In this document: positions 6,819-12,035 of the stretch, in pieces
How positions within the stretch are numbered: the first letter of the stretch is position 1
How the letters are laid out: every line of letters begins with the position of its first letter
Source: an archaeon
GTDB lineage: Archaea; Asgardarchaeota; Hermodarchaeia; Hermodarchaeales; Hermodarchaeaceae
Direction: 5' to 3'
Length of the DNA stretch: 12,035 nucleotides
NCBI GenBank assembly: GCA_016550485.1
Contig: JABXGV010000048.1
Location: forward strand, 1-12,035
Program-made: the position numbers and the translations under genes
Notes under the pieces: model-generated
Database searches by the model: none
What the model was told of the DNA's origin: nothing
The model's input: the letters and a program-made list of their open reading frames with translations, nothing else

Positions 6819-8075
6819 ATGACCACAACAAGCCATATTAGGTCCGTGAGATACGTGAAAACATTCGATGTCATTGTTGTTGGCGCTGGACCGGCTGGAT
6901 CAACTGCAGCGAATGTATGTGCTAAAGCAGGATTAGATGTTCTCCTATTGGATAAAGCAGTGTTTCCGCGTGTCAAACCCTGCGCAGGAGCATTATCTGT
7001 TCGCACACTGCGTCTGCTTCGTGTAACCGGAGTTCATTTACCTAACTCAATAATCGAAAGGGAACTCTTTGGAATTCAACTGATTGGACCTGACCTTAAA
7101 CCAGTTGATATATACTCCAACTCATCCCTAGGTTGTACTATAATCCGGAGCAGATTTGACCACTATCTTGTTCAAAAGGCAGTTGACGCAGGAGCTAAGT
7201 TCCTAGATGGGCACCGAGTAAACAACATAGAATGGCAGAAGAGCCATATCTCCTGCCACACTAACCAGGGGAGGTTTAAAGGACGGCTTCTCATTGGTGC
7301 GGATGGCATTGGAGGACGTGTCGCTCGTGCCGCAGGACTAAGAGGCTCTTTTGACCCAGGAAATACAGGTATCGCTATAGAAGCAGATGTTCTCATTCCC
7401 CAAGAAGAACTGGAAAACAAAATCAATACGAACCTCCTTGCCCTTTACTTTCTGAATATCCCGCTAGGCTATGCTTGGGCATTTCCTCGTCGAACGAGTC
7501 TTTCTCTGGGGATTGGCGGAGTAGCGAATGAATTGAAGGGTCTCCCGAGGTTGTTGCATATTTTTGCGAGGTTATATGCACGTCAAACAGGTCTACACAT
7601 TCCGCCCCTCCGTAAAATTGTGGGGCATCCGCTCCCAGCTACAGGTTTCAAACAACCCCTCGTCGCAAACCGTGTGCTCCTAGTGGGGGACGCTGCAGGC
7701 TTTGTGGACGTCTTCACCGGGCAAGGCATCTGCTATGCCGTAGAGAGTGGAATTCTCGCAGGGCGTACAGTCATCAAGGCTATCCACAATCAAACTTTTA
7801 GTGGTGCTGCTCTAACCAGTTATTCGAAAATCGCCCAACGCCGTTTTGGAGAAGAGCTGCGTGTCAGCCGCTCAGTGGCAATGATTATCCACAATCATCT
7901 CTACGGAGGCTTCCGACTCTTACGGCACATCCGAAGCCTAAACAGATTCGTACAGGATATAGCAACAGGTCAAACTGACTACTACCGGTTTCTCCGAAAC
8001 CCCCTCAAATCACTAGGAAAGACATTAATTGCTGAGATACGCGCACGTTTCACATGCCAGAGAGGATTACGATAA
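6819..8075 (+). CDS. Geranylgeranyl-reductase-family FAD-dependent oxidoreductase
   Basis: This 418-residue flavoprotein has all GGR-family landmarks: FAD-binding GAGPAGS at 22-28, PRVKPCAGALS with Cys55 at 50-60, GADGIGGRVARAAG near 160-173, the family signature GYAWAFPR at 217-224 and the second FAD motif GDAAGFVDVFTGQGI at 290-304. Characterised archaeal members reduce double bonds of geranylgeranyl chains in membrane lipids or of isoprenoid quinones; others act on unrelated isoprenoids. There is no signal peptide or clear membrane span, so it probably works at the membrane surface. The two-base gap to the acyl-CoA dehydrogenase fusion implies co-transcription, which hints at a shared isoprenoid or acyl substrate or shared electron flow. 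The final 100 residues are basic (many Arg) and could contact lipid head groups. Archaea often carry several paralogues, so this is not necessarily the housekeeping lipid reductase. Confidence 0.88.
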   Translation: MTTTSHIRSVRYVKTFDVIVVGAGPAGSTAANVCAKAGLDVLLLDKAVFPRVKPCAGALSVRTLRLLRVTGVHLPNSIIERELFGIQLIGPDLKPVDIYSNSSLGCTIIRSRFDHYLVQKAVDAGAKFLDGHRVNNIEWQKSHISCHTNQGRFKGRLLIGADGIGGRVARAAGLRGSFDPGNTGIAIEADVLIPQEELENKINTNLLALYFLNIPLGYAWAFPRRTSLSLGIGGVANELKGLPRLLHIFARLYARQTGLHIPPLRKIVGHPLPATGFKQPLVANRVLLVGDAAGFVDVFTGQGICYAVESGILAGRTVIKAIHNQTFSGAALTSYSKIAQRRFGEELRVSRSVAMIIHNHLYGGFRLLRHIRSLNRFVQDIATGQTDYYRFLRNPLKSLGKTLIAEIRARFTCQRGLR

Positions 8076-8106
8076 AATCAAGCTAGATTTAGGACCATTG
8101 CAACAG

Positions 8107-8114
8107 TTTTAAAA
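8107..8114 (+). promoter_or_regulatory. Probable TATA box of the small GTPase gene
   Basis: TTTTAAAA lies 31-38 bases upstream of the TTG start at 8145, within the 69-bp gap after the flavoprotein gene. At normal archaeal spacing the start site falls near 8137, giving an almost leaderless transcript. This agrees with the absence of a GGTGA-like site before the TTG, and suggests the GTPase is uncoupled from the upstream operon. Confidence 0.5.
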
Positions 8115-8144
8115 GACCTCTCACTAATTCAAACTGTAAGAGAG

Positions 8145-8711
8145 TTGCGGAAGAAGACAGCCTTGACATCAGAAGGAACACTCCTCAAATTAATCATAGC
8201 CGGCGAGGGCGGTGTCGGAAAAACAACCTTCGTACGCCGCTTTGTTGAGGGCGTATATCATGATTCTATTCTAACGGTAGGAACCGCTTTCGCAGCAAAA
8301 CGGATAACCGTAGAAGATGGAAACGGGCGACAAAGCCCTGTAAAACTACAACTTTGGGACTTTGCCGGTGAGAAGCGTTTTCGTTCCATGCTGCCAAAAT
8401 TCTGTGTGGGCGCGCGAGGCGCAATTCTTGCATTTGATTTATCACGGTTCAGTACGTTTCTTAAATTATCCGAGTGGCTGGCTATGATCCGGAGCAATAC
8501 TGAAGGTGTTCCGATTATCTTGGTTGGAATGAAAGCGGACCTGTTGCGTGCGGTGGATCAAAAAGAAGCTATCGAGTTCACGCAGAGTCAAGGATTGAAG
8601 GCGTATTTCGAGACTAGTGCAAAGGAGAACCTGAATGTTGATGCCGTTTTTGAGTACATCGCTAAGCACATGTTAGAGTATACGCGGAAGCGTCAGGCAG
8701 AAGTCGGATGA
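8145..8711 (+). CDS. Rab/Ras-like small GTPase with substituted switch II and G4 motifs
   Basis: This 188-residue, single-domain protein has the P-loop GEGGVGKT at 20-27, a switch I Thr at 44 in LTVGTAF (Rab order TIGxxF), G3 WDFAGEKRF at 71-79, G4 GMKADL at 128-133 and G5 ETSAK at 156-160, in the order and spacing of Rab/Ras proteins. Two departures matter: the catalytic Gln of WDTAGQ is Glu76, and the Asn of NKxD is Met129. The C-terminus (RKRQAEVG) has no cysteine, so no prenyl anchor is expected. Such GTPases are abundant in Asgard archaea, where they are thought to act with longin or roadblock proteins, and a longin-like gene lies 1.4 kb downstream. The frame is open back to the previous stop, but no ATG or GTG occurs there. 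TTG at 8145 is chosen from its distance to a TATA box; TTG at 8163 is the alternative. Confidence 0.88.
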   Translation: MRKKTALTSEGTLLKLIIAGEGGVGKTTFVRRFVEGVYHDSILTVGTAFAAKRITVEDGNGRQSPVKLQLWDFAGEKRFRSMLPKFCVGARGAILAFDLSRFSTFLKLSEWLAMIRSNTEGVPIILVGMKADLLRAVDQKEAIEFTQSQGLKAYFETSAKENLNVDAVFEYIAKHMLEYTRKRQAEVG

Positions 8712-8726
8712 GTTTCGTAAAGCTAA

Positions 8727-8760
8727 TTTATAAGCGTGTTGAACTTCTGCTCTTGGTGGG
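8727..8760 (+). promoter_or_regulatory. TATA box and GGTGG ribosome binding site of asnS
   Basis: TTTATAA at 8727-8733 is a good TATA core, placing the start site near 8756. GGTGGG at 8755-8760 ends 6 bases before the TTG at 8767 and supports that unusual start codon. The two predictions conflict slightly, since the ribosome site would sit at the very 5' end of the transcript, so transcription may begin upstream or read through from the GTPase gene. Confidence 0.5.
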
Positions 8761-8766
8761 TTCCCC

Positions 8767-10080
8767 TTGACAAGTAAAGAACTGAAAACATATGGGAAAA
8801 GCGATTATGTTAGTGAACTTGACAGCTCTAGCGCAGGTAAGATTGTGACCCTAACAGGCTTCGTTCACCGGAAGCGGGAACACGGTGGAGTGATTTTTAT
8901 TATCTTTCGTGATCCTACAGGTATTGTCCAAGTAGCAGGGCATCGTAAACATGCATCACAAGCCGCGTTTGAAGCGATGCAGCAGGTCACATTGGAATCT
9001 GCTATTAGATTGATAGGTAAGGTACAAGTTGATAAACGGGCACCTACCGGAATTGAAATTCATGTAACAAGTTTCGAGATAGTGAGTCTAGCAGGTTCTG
9101 AGTGGCCTCTAGAGAAGGACGCGGGAGACGCATTTCTCTACGATAAGCGCCACTTGTACTTACGCAGTCCGAGCCAAACAGCGATTATGCAGATAAAGGC
9201 AGAGATAAGCCGCGCTGCACATGAACATCTAGATGGCGAAGGGTTCACTGAAATCTTCCCCCCAATCTTGGTTTCTGCTAGTGTCGAGGGAGGAGCCACT
9301 CTCTTTCCCCTGGAGTATTTCGGAAGCACTGCTTATCTGAGCCAAAGCGCTCAACTCTATGAGGAAGCAGCAATTTGTGGACTTGAAAAGGTCTATCTAA
9401 TTGCTCCCAGTTTCCGTGCTGAAAAACATCGCACACGCAGACACCTAACAGAGTTTTGGCACCTAGAAGCAGAATTAACCTTCGCTACTCACGATGATAT
9501 AATGGGCGTAGAGGAACGCCTTGTACATGCAATATGTAAGCACATCAAATCCAAATGCAAACGCCAACTAACTTTGCTTGGCGCAAAAATCAAGGTTCCT
9601 TCTCTCCCATTCAAACGCATAACTTACGATGAAGCTATAGAGATTGCTGCTCAACAAGGCTTCAAGGCTTCTTGGGGAGAGGATTTCGGCAGGGAAATAG
9701 AACGAGCGATTTCTCAGCAGTTCAAGGAACCGTTCTTCATCAAAGGCTATCCAACTTCCGCTCGAAGTTTCTATCATCTTCCAGACCCCGACCGTCCCGA
9801 AGTTACCCTTAGTAGTGATCTCATCGCCCCTGGTGGGTTTGGGGAGTTAACAAGTGGTGGGCAGCGAATCCATGATTTAGATCAACTTATGGAACGGATT
9901 CATGAACAGTCTCTTGACCCTAGTTCCTATTCTTGGTACCTTGAATTGCGCGAATTTGGACTCCCACCTCACGCAGGGTTCGGTATGGGGCTGGAAAGAT
10001 GCCTAGTATGGTTACTTGGTCTCAAGCATATTAGAGAAGCTTGTCTTTTCCCCAGGACTCCGAGTCGGATTCGTCCTTAA
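8767..10080 (+). CDS. asnS: Asparaginyl-tRNA synthetase, archaeal type
   Basis: This class IIb aminoacyl-tRNA synthetase has 437 residues, like archaeal AsnRS. An N-terminal OB fold (about 25-110; LTGFVHRKREHGG and FRDPTGIVQV) reads the anticodon. The catalytic domain has motif 1 around GFTEIFPPILV (159-169), motif 2 FRAEKHRTRRHLTEFWHLEA (216-235) and motif 3 GFGMGLER (404-411). AsnRS is favoured over AspRS by several features: EFWHLEAE in motif 2, PGGFGELTSGGQRI (355-368) in place of the AspRS GxEIxSGAQR pattern, and the ending FPRTPSRIRP where AspRS has FPRDxxR. In addition QSAQLYEEA carries Glu199 where AspRS has the aspartate-binding Lys of QSPQLYKQ. It would charge tRNA-Asn directly, without the Asp-tRNA-Asn amidation route. 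The TTG start has a GGTGG site. It sits between two traffic-related genes with no obvious functional tie. Confidence 0.87.
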   Translation: MTSKELKTYGKSDYVSELDSSSAGKIVTLTGFVHRKREHGGVIFIIFRDPTGIVQVAGHRKHASQAAFEAMQQVTLESAIRLIGKVQVDKRAPTGIEIHVTSFEIVSLAGSEWPLEKDAGDAFLYDKRHLYLRSPSQTAIMQIKAEISRAAHEHLDGEGFTEIFPPILVSASVEGGATLFPLEYFGSTAYLSQSAQLYEEAAICGLEKVYLIAPSFRAEKHRTRRHLTEFWHLEAELTFATHDDIMGVEERLVHAICKHIKSKCKRQLTLLGAKIKVPSLPFKRITYDEAIEIAAQQGFKASWGEDFGREIERAISQQFKEPFFIKGYPTSARSFYHLPDPDRPEVTLSSDLIAPGGFGELTSGGQRIHDLDQLMERIHEQSLDPSSYSWYLELREFGLPPHAGFGMGLERCLVWLLGLKHIREACLFPRTPSRIRP

Positions 10081-10105
10081 AGCCACTTGTGTGCTATTGC
10101 GGAAG

Positions 10106-10112
10106 ATTTATT
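10106..10112 (+). promoter_or_regulatory. Possible TATA box of the longin-like gene
   Basis: ATTTATT lies 45-51 bases before the ATG at 10157 in the 76-bp gap after asnS. It would start transcription near 10135 with a leader of about 22 bases containing a weak GGGGT (10143-10147). It is supported by position only. Confidence 0.35.
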
Positions 10113-10156
10113 GTTGAATACTGTGCCTAGAATACTTTGAGCGGGGTATTCAGACT

Positions 10157-10834
10157 ATGACAGTTCATGCTGTGTGGGTCATTGATGCAAGTGGTATTCC
10201 GCTCTTTCATAAAGCCTACTCGCCTCTCGAGTTCGATCCCACATTATTCAGTAGCTTTTTCTCCGCTATTGTTCACTTTCAGTCTGAGTTAATGGGGCGA
10301 CAGCTGCAAGACATAGCCTTCGAAAACCTCTCCTTTACTTATGTCGTTGATGCTGGGTTGGTCTTTCTTGCTTGCGTTAAGAAGGATTTTCAATACAGCA
10401 ATTTGCTAAGTGCTCTTCGAGATTTATTCTATAGGCACTTTCGAGAAAATATGATACTCCTCAGTATGCCACTTCGAGGAAGCCCGGAAGCTAGAACACT
10501 GCTTCGGAGATTCGAACAAGATGTTGATGTTTTGGTGGGATTCGAACCTCAAAAGGAGCCACTACCAGTTAGGGTGACCTCTCTTGAAAGGTTGCTCTAT
10601 GAAGAGTCACCGATTCGCAAGGATATAGAGGAGCGTTTTGGCGTTGATGGAATTTTTGTAATACTACTTTCTGATGGGAAACATACTGCAGGTAAAATTG
10701 CAGAAGCCTTGAAAATCTCTCTGACGCGTCTGGAGGAAATACTGCAATATGCTGGAGAGAGAGGTTATGTAAAAGTGGCTTTTACGCATCAGGTTGACGC
10801 GTCGAGTGCGAAGTTATTAACATCAAAAAGCTAA
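10157..10834 (+). CDS. Longin-like domain protein with C-terminal winged helix
   Basis: I do not recognise a named orthologue of this 225-residue protein. Residues 1-96 fit a longin/roadblock-class fold in pattern: a first strand with a turn (AVWVIDASGIPLFHKAY), a long helix (LFSSFFSAIVHFQSELMG), two central strands (ENLSFTYVVDAGLVFLACVKK) and a final helix (SNLLSALRDLFYRHF). This order is typical of Asgard longin-like proteins, which dock on small GTPases in eukaryotic counterparts such as SNAREs, TRAPP and SRP receptor alpha. Residues about 100-135 are a linker. Residues about 160-208 look like a winged helix: GIFVILLSDG, then HTAGKIAEALKISLTRLEEIL, then AGERGYVKVAF. This may bind nucleic acid or be a protein-binding wing as in ESCRT-II subunits. 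No membrane span or lipidation cysteine is seen. Its stop overlaps that of the convergent MIT/PLD-like gene. The longin call is by eye, at moderate confidence. Confidence 0.7.
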   Translation: MTVHAVWVIDASGIPLFHKAYSPLEFDPTLFSSFFSAIVHFQSELMGRQLQDIAFENLSFTYVVDAGLVFLACVKKDFQYSNLLSALRDLFYRHFRENMILLSMPLRGSPEARTLLRRFEQDVDVLVGFEPQKEPLPVRVTSLERLLYEESPIRKDIEERFGVDGIFVILLSDGKHTAGKIAEALKISLTRLEEILQYAGERGYVKVAFTHQVDASSAKLLTSKS

Positions 10835-11667
10835 GATAACCCGCTGTACTCAAAAGAGCGGCGTGCGTCTTCAGGTTGAAAACTCCTTTGACAGATCTTT
10901 TCAGAGCACTGCATACATGATAAATCACTTTGTTCCCATCTAGAGCGAAATAAATCTAGATACACAGAGATTAACCACTTGGAAGCAGAGAATTCTATCA
11001 CATCATCTAAACCAGCAAGTCCTTGTGCCGTGAGTGGAGCGGTTCCGCGCCATAGGGCGGTGTCATCAACAAGAATACTGTTGAAATGTAACCGAGAACA
11101 TAACCGGAATTCAATTCCACTCTCACTAAGGCAGCGCAAGGCATCAGCTTGTCTCCATCGTGACACTCCTGCTAGATGGGCGGGCGGTGTAGTCAGAACT
11201 CGAATTTTAACGCCTCCTTTATGTAACTCGTTAAGGAGCACAAGAAGATTAAGTGACACCTCATTGTGCTCAGCCTCATCAACTGCCAATTCTACGGCGT
11301 GGAGCTGGTGTGTAGCAACTAAAACTCGGTATTGCGCGGACTGAAATGCCTTCAAAAGCTGAGCCGTTACAGAAGGACCCCGTAATAGGGTCAAGTCTGC
11401 TACTCCCTGCTGCTCTGGGGTCGTAAGTCTATCTTGTGCTCCAGCAATTTGTCTGCGTAGAACTGCTGCATTGTTTGCAAATTGACTAGCACGTCGCTTT
11501 AACACACTGGCTAAAGACGTACCTGTTGCTCGCTGTGCTAGTTCCGATAGCCTCTCGGATATTCGATCAAACATTTCTACAGCTTCTGAAATATTCCCCT
11601 CCGCCTCCAGTCTGTGTGCTTCCCTGATTTTTACGCCAATATCTTGCATCTCCTCGTCTAGCGACAT
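10831..11667 (-). CDS. MIT-like helical domain fused to a degenerate phospholipase-D-like domain (MITD1-like architecture)
   Basis: Residues about 5-75 look like a three-helix MIT bundle: GVKIREAHRLEAEGNISEAV, MFDRISERLSELAQR, then a third helix around LKRRASQFANNAAVLRRQI. MIT domains bind tails of ESCRT-III proteins. Residues about 95-246 resemble one phospholipase D repeat: helix SVTAQLLKAFQSA, strand YRVLVATH, long helix, strand GGVKIRVLTTP, WRQADALRCLSESGIEFRLC, and LHFNSILVDD followed by a turn resembling GSxN (WRGTAPLT). The catalytic HxKxxxxD reads His194-x-Asn196-x4-Asp201, and only one such motif exists, so nuclease or lipase activity is unlikely and a membrane- or ligand-binding role fits better. 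Cys251, Cys254 and Cys259 near the end might hold a metal. The ATG has GGTGG 7 bases upstream. In eukaryotes MIT plus an inactive PLD-like domain defines MITD1, a cytokinesis factor; homology here is inference. The 4-base overlap with the convergent longin-like gene leaves no terminator space. Confidence 0.75.
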   Translation of the reverse strand: MSLDEEMQDIGVKIREAHRLEAEGNISEAVEMFDRISERLSELAQRATGTSLASVLKRRASQFANNAAVLRRQIAGAQDRLTTPEQQGVADLTLLRGPSVTAQLLKAFQSAQYRVLVATHQLHAVELAVDEAEHNEVSLNLLVLLNELHKGGVKIRVLTTPPAHLAGVSRWRQADALRCLSESGIEFRLCSRLHFNSILVDDTALWRGTAPLTAQGLAGLDDVIEFSASKWLISVYLDLFRSRWEQSDLSCMQCSEKICQRSFQPEDARRSFEYSGLS

Positions 11668-11674
11668 TGTATAA

Positions 11675-11717
11675 CCACCAGCAGTCTTGTTAACGCCAGC
11701 TGAATTACTTACATTTA
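11675..11717 (-). promoter_or_regulatory. GGTGG ribosome binding site and possible TATA box of the MIT/PLD-like gene
   Basis: On the minus strand GGTGG (11675-11679) lies 7 bases before the ATG at 11667, supporting that start. TAAATGTAA (11709-11717) is TATA-like at about 42-50 bases upstream, which would give a short leader of about 20 bases including the ribosome site. Confidence 0.45.
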
Positions 11718-11770
11718 GGCTTTTCCGAAATCCAAGCTTGACATTAATGACCTATTAATCAAGATGATAA

Positions 11771-11788
11771 AAAAGAAAAGCTATACTT
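11771..11788 (+). promoter_or_regulatory. BRE/TATA-like promoter for the right-edge gene
   Basis: A purine-rich AAAAGAAAAG (11771-11780), resembling a BRE, is followed directly by CTATACTT (11781-11788). Start-site spacing would place transcription initiation near 11811, a few bases before the ATT at 11816. Another AT-rich element, TATTAATC at about 11751-11758, could give a longer leader. It is divergent from the MIT/PLD-like gene within a 148-bp region. Confidence 0.4.
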
Positions 11789-11801
11789 GGTTAGAATGAA
11801 C

Positions 11802-11815
11802 TAGGAGGACTCCTA
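11802..11815 (+). promoter_or_regulatory. AGGAGG ribosome-site-like sequence within a short dyad
   Basis: TAGGAGGACTCCTA contains a strong AGGAGG (11803-11808) whose arms TAGGA and TCCTA can pair around a GGAC loop, so it could hide the site from ribosomes. It lies 7 bases before the ATT at 11816 and directly overlaps the stop of a two-codon ATG-AAC-TAG frame at 11796-11804. The stem is short and the regulatory reading is speculative. Confidence 0.35.
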
Positions 11816-12035
11816 ATTACTCAAATCCTAGATTTAGGCTCCCTTATCTTTGAAGTCAATGTGGTAGACAAATCTTTGTTAGTGCGTTTGGATCAAATAG
11901 CTGATCGTTCCCAGTCACAATCAGGCGCTCAGATAAGAACATTCAAACTAAATCTATCAAAAGCAGCAGACCATACTTTAGGGGACCTTATTCATCTATT
12001 AGTACAAGCTGAAGTGGAACTATCGCCAAATCTCC
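11816..12035 (+). CDS. Partial protein of unknown function, start uncertain (3' end outside window)
   Basis: One frame is open from the codon after the stop at 11792-11794 to the window edge, while the other two plus frames close quickly. From ATT at 11816 it reads ITQILDLGSLIFEVNVVDKS and continues as an alternation of strand-like and helix-like stretches (LLVRLDQIADRS; QIRTFKLNLSK; LGDLIHLLVQAEVELSP), which looks like real protein. There is no ATG. Options are a rare ATT start, 7 bases after AGGAGG, or GTG at 11861, which would remove 15 residues including what looks like the first strand. I do not recognise the family. A faint likeness to the N-terminal LOR/SDH-type domain (a strand, then a helix beginning after a Ser/Leu pair) is too weak to use. 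Confidence 0.5.
   Translation, partial: MTQILDLGSLIFEVNVVDKSLLVRLDQIADRSQSQSGAQIRTFKLNLSKAADHTLGDLIHLLVQAEVELSPNL

Noticed and set aside
8076..8144. Read-through fusion of the flavoprotein and the GTPase
   Set aside because: Both genes share a frame and the gap has no further in-frame stop, but a clear TAA at 8073-8075 separates them. The gap contains a TATA-like element and its translation looks non-coding.
8767..10080. Annotation as aspartyl-tRNA synthetase
   Set aside because: Motif 2 (EFWHLEAE), the PGGFGEL segment, Glu199 and the FPRTPSR ending all follow the asparaginyl pattern. AS-AR was also rejected because the OB-fold anticodon domain is present.
10841..10861. Hairpin CCGCT/AGCGG after the longin-like gene as a terminator
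   Set aside because: The stem is only 5 bp with an 11-base loop, has no T tract after it, and lies inside the coding region of the convergent gene.
10979..11344. A 121-codon plus-strand frame opposite the MIT/PLD-like gene
   Set aside because: Its translation has no recognisable pattern and is rich in Ser/Arg as expected from antisense reading. The minus-strand frame has domain-like structure and a GGTGG ribosome site.
1..12035. CRISPR array, transposon ends, integrase site or tRNA gene
   Set aside because: No regularly spaced repeats, no terminal inverted repeats flanking a transposase, and no cloverleaf-like sequence were seen on either strand by reading; no tRNA scan was run.

Overview
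The window most likely comes from an archaeon of the Asgard group (Promethearchaeota: Thor-/Heimdall-/Loki-like lineages). The archaeal side rests on TATA-type promoter elements, GGTGA/GGTGG ribosome binding sites, two TTG starts, an archaeal-type asparaginyl-tRNA synthetase, a TrmB-type winged helix and a geranylgeranyl-reductase-family flavoprotein. The Asgard side rests on a Rab/Ras-like small GTPase, a longin-like protein and an MIT-like plus PLD-like protein within 3.6 kb. The placement is inferred from gene content; no marker was compared with a database.

Layout. Positions 1-4578 are on the minus strand: a TrmB-type winged helix joined to a very long coiled coil (1-1488, running off the left edge), a class V aminotransferase (1638-2816) and an aldehyde dehydrogenase (2920-4578). 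A 210-bp divergent promoter region (4579-4788) separates these from a plus-strand block: a three-domain acyl-CoA dehydrogenase/SCP2/MaoC fusion (4789-6816), a geranylgeranyl-reductase-family flavoprotein two bases downstream (6819-8075), a small GTPase (8145-8711), asparaginyl-tRNA synthetase (8767-10080) and a longin-like/winged-helix protein (10157-10834). A convergent minus-strand gene (10831-11667) encodes an MIT-like helical domain plus a degenerate phospholipase-D-like domain. A plus-strand frame of unknown function runs off the right edge from about 11816. No stretch above 300 bp lacks a gene, and I see no RNA gene, insertion sequence or CRISPR array.

Two themes emerge. The first is lipid or acyl-chain oxidation: the divergently transcribed aldehyde dehydrogenase could turn a fatty or isoprenoid aldehyde into an acid. 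The fusion enzyme carries the first two beta-oxidation steps (dehydrogenation, then R-type hydration) around a lipid-binding SCP2 domain. The flavoprotein next to it acts on isoprenoid double bonds in characterised relatives. The second is a small group of eukaryote-like membrane-traffic proteins (GTPase, longin, MIT+PLD) with asnS inserted among them. The best candidates for something undescribed are the ACAD-SCP2-MaoC fusion and the MIT+PLD protein, whose architecture recalls eukaryotic MITD1, an ESCRT-III-binding cytokinesis factor.
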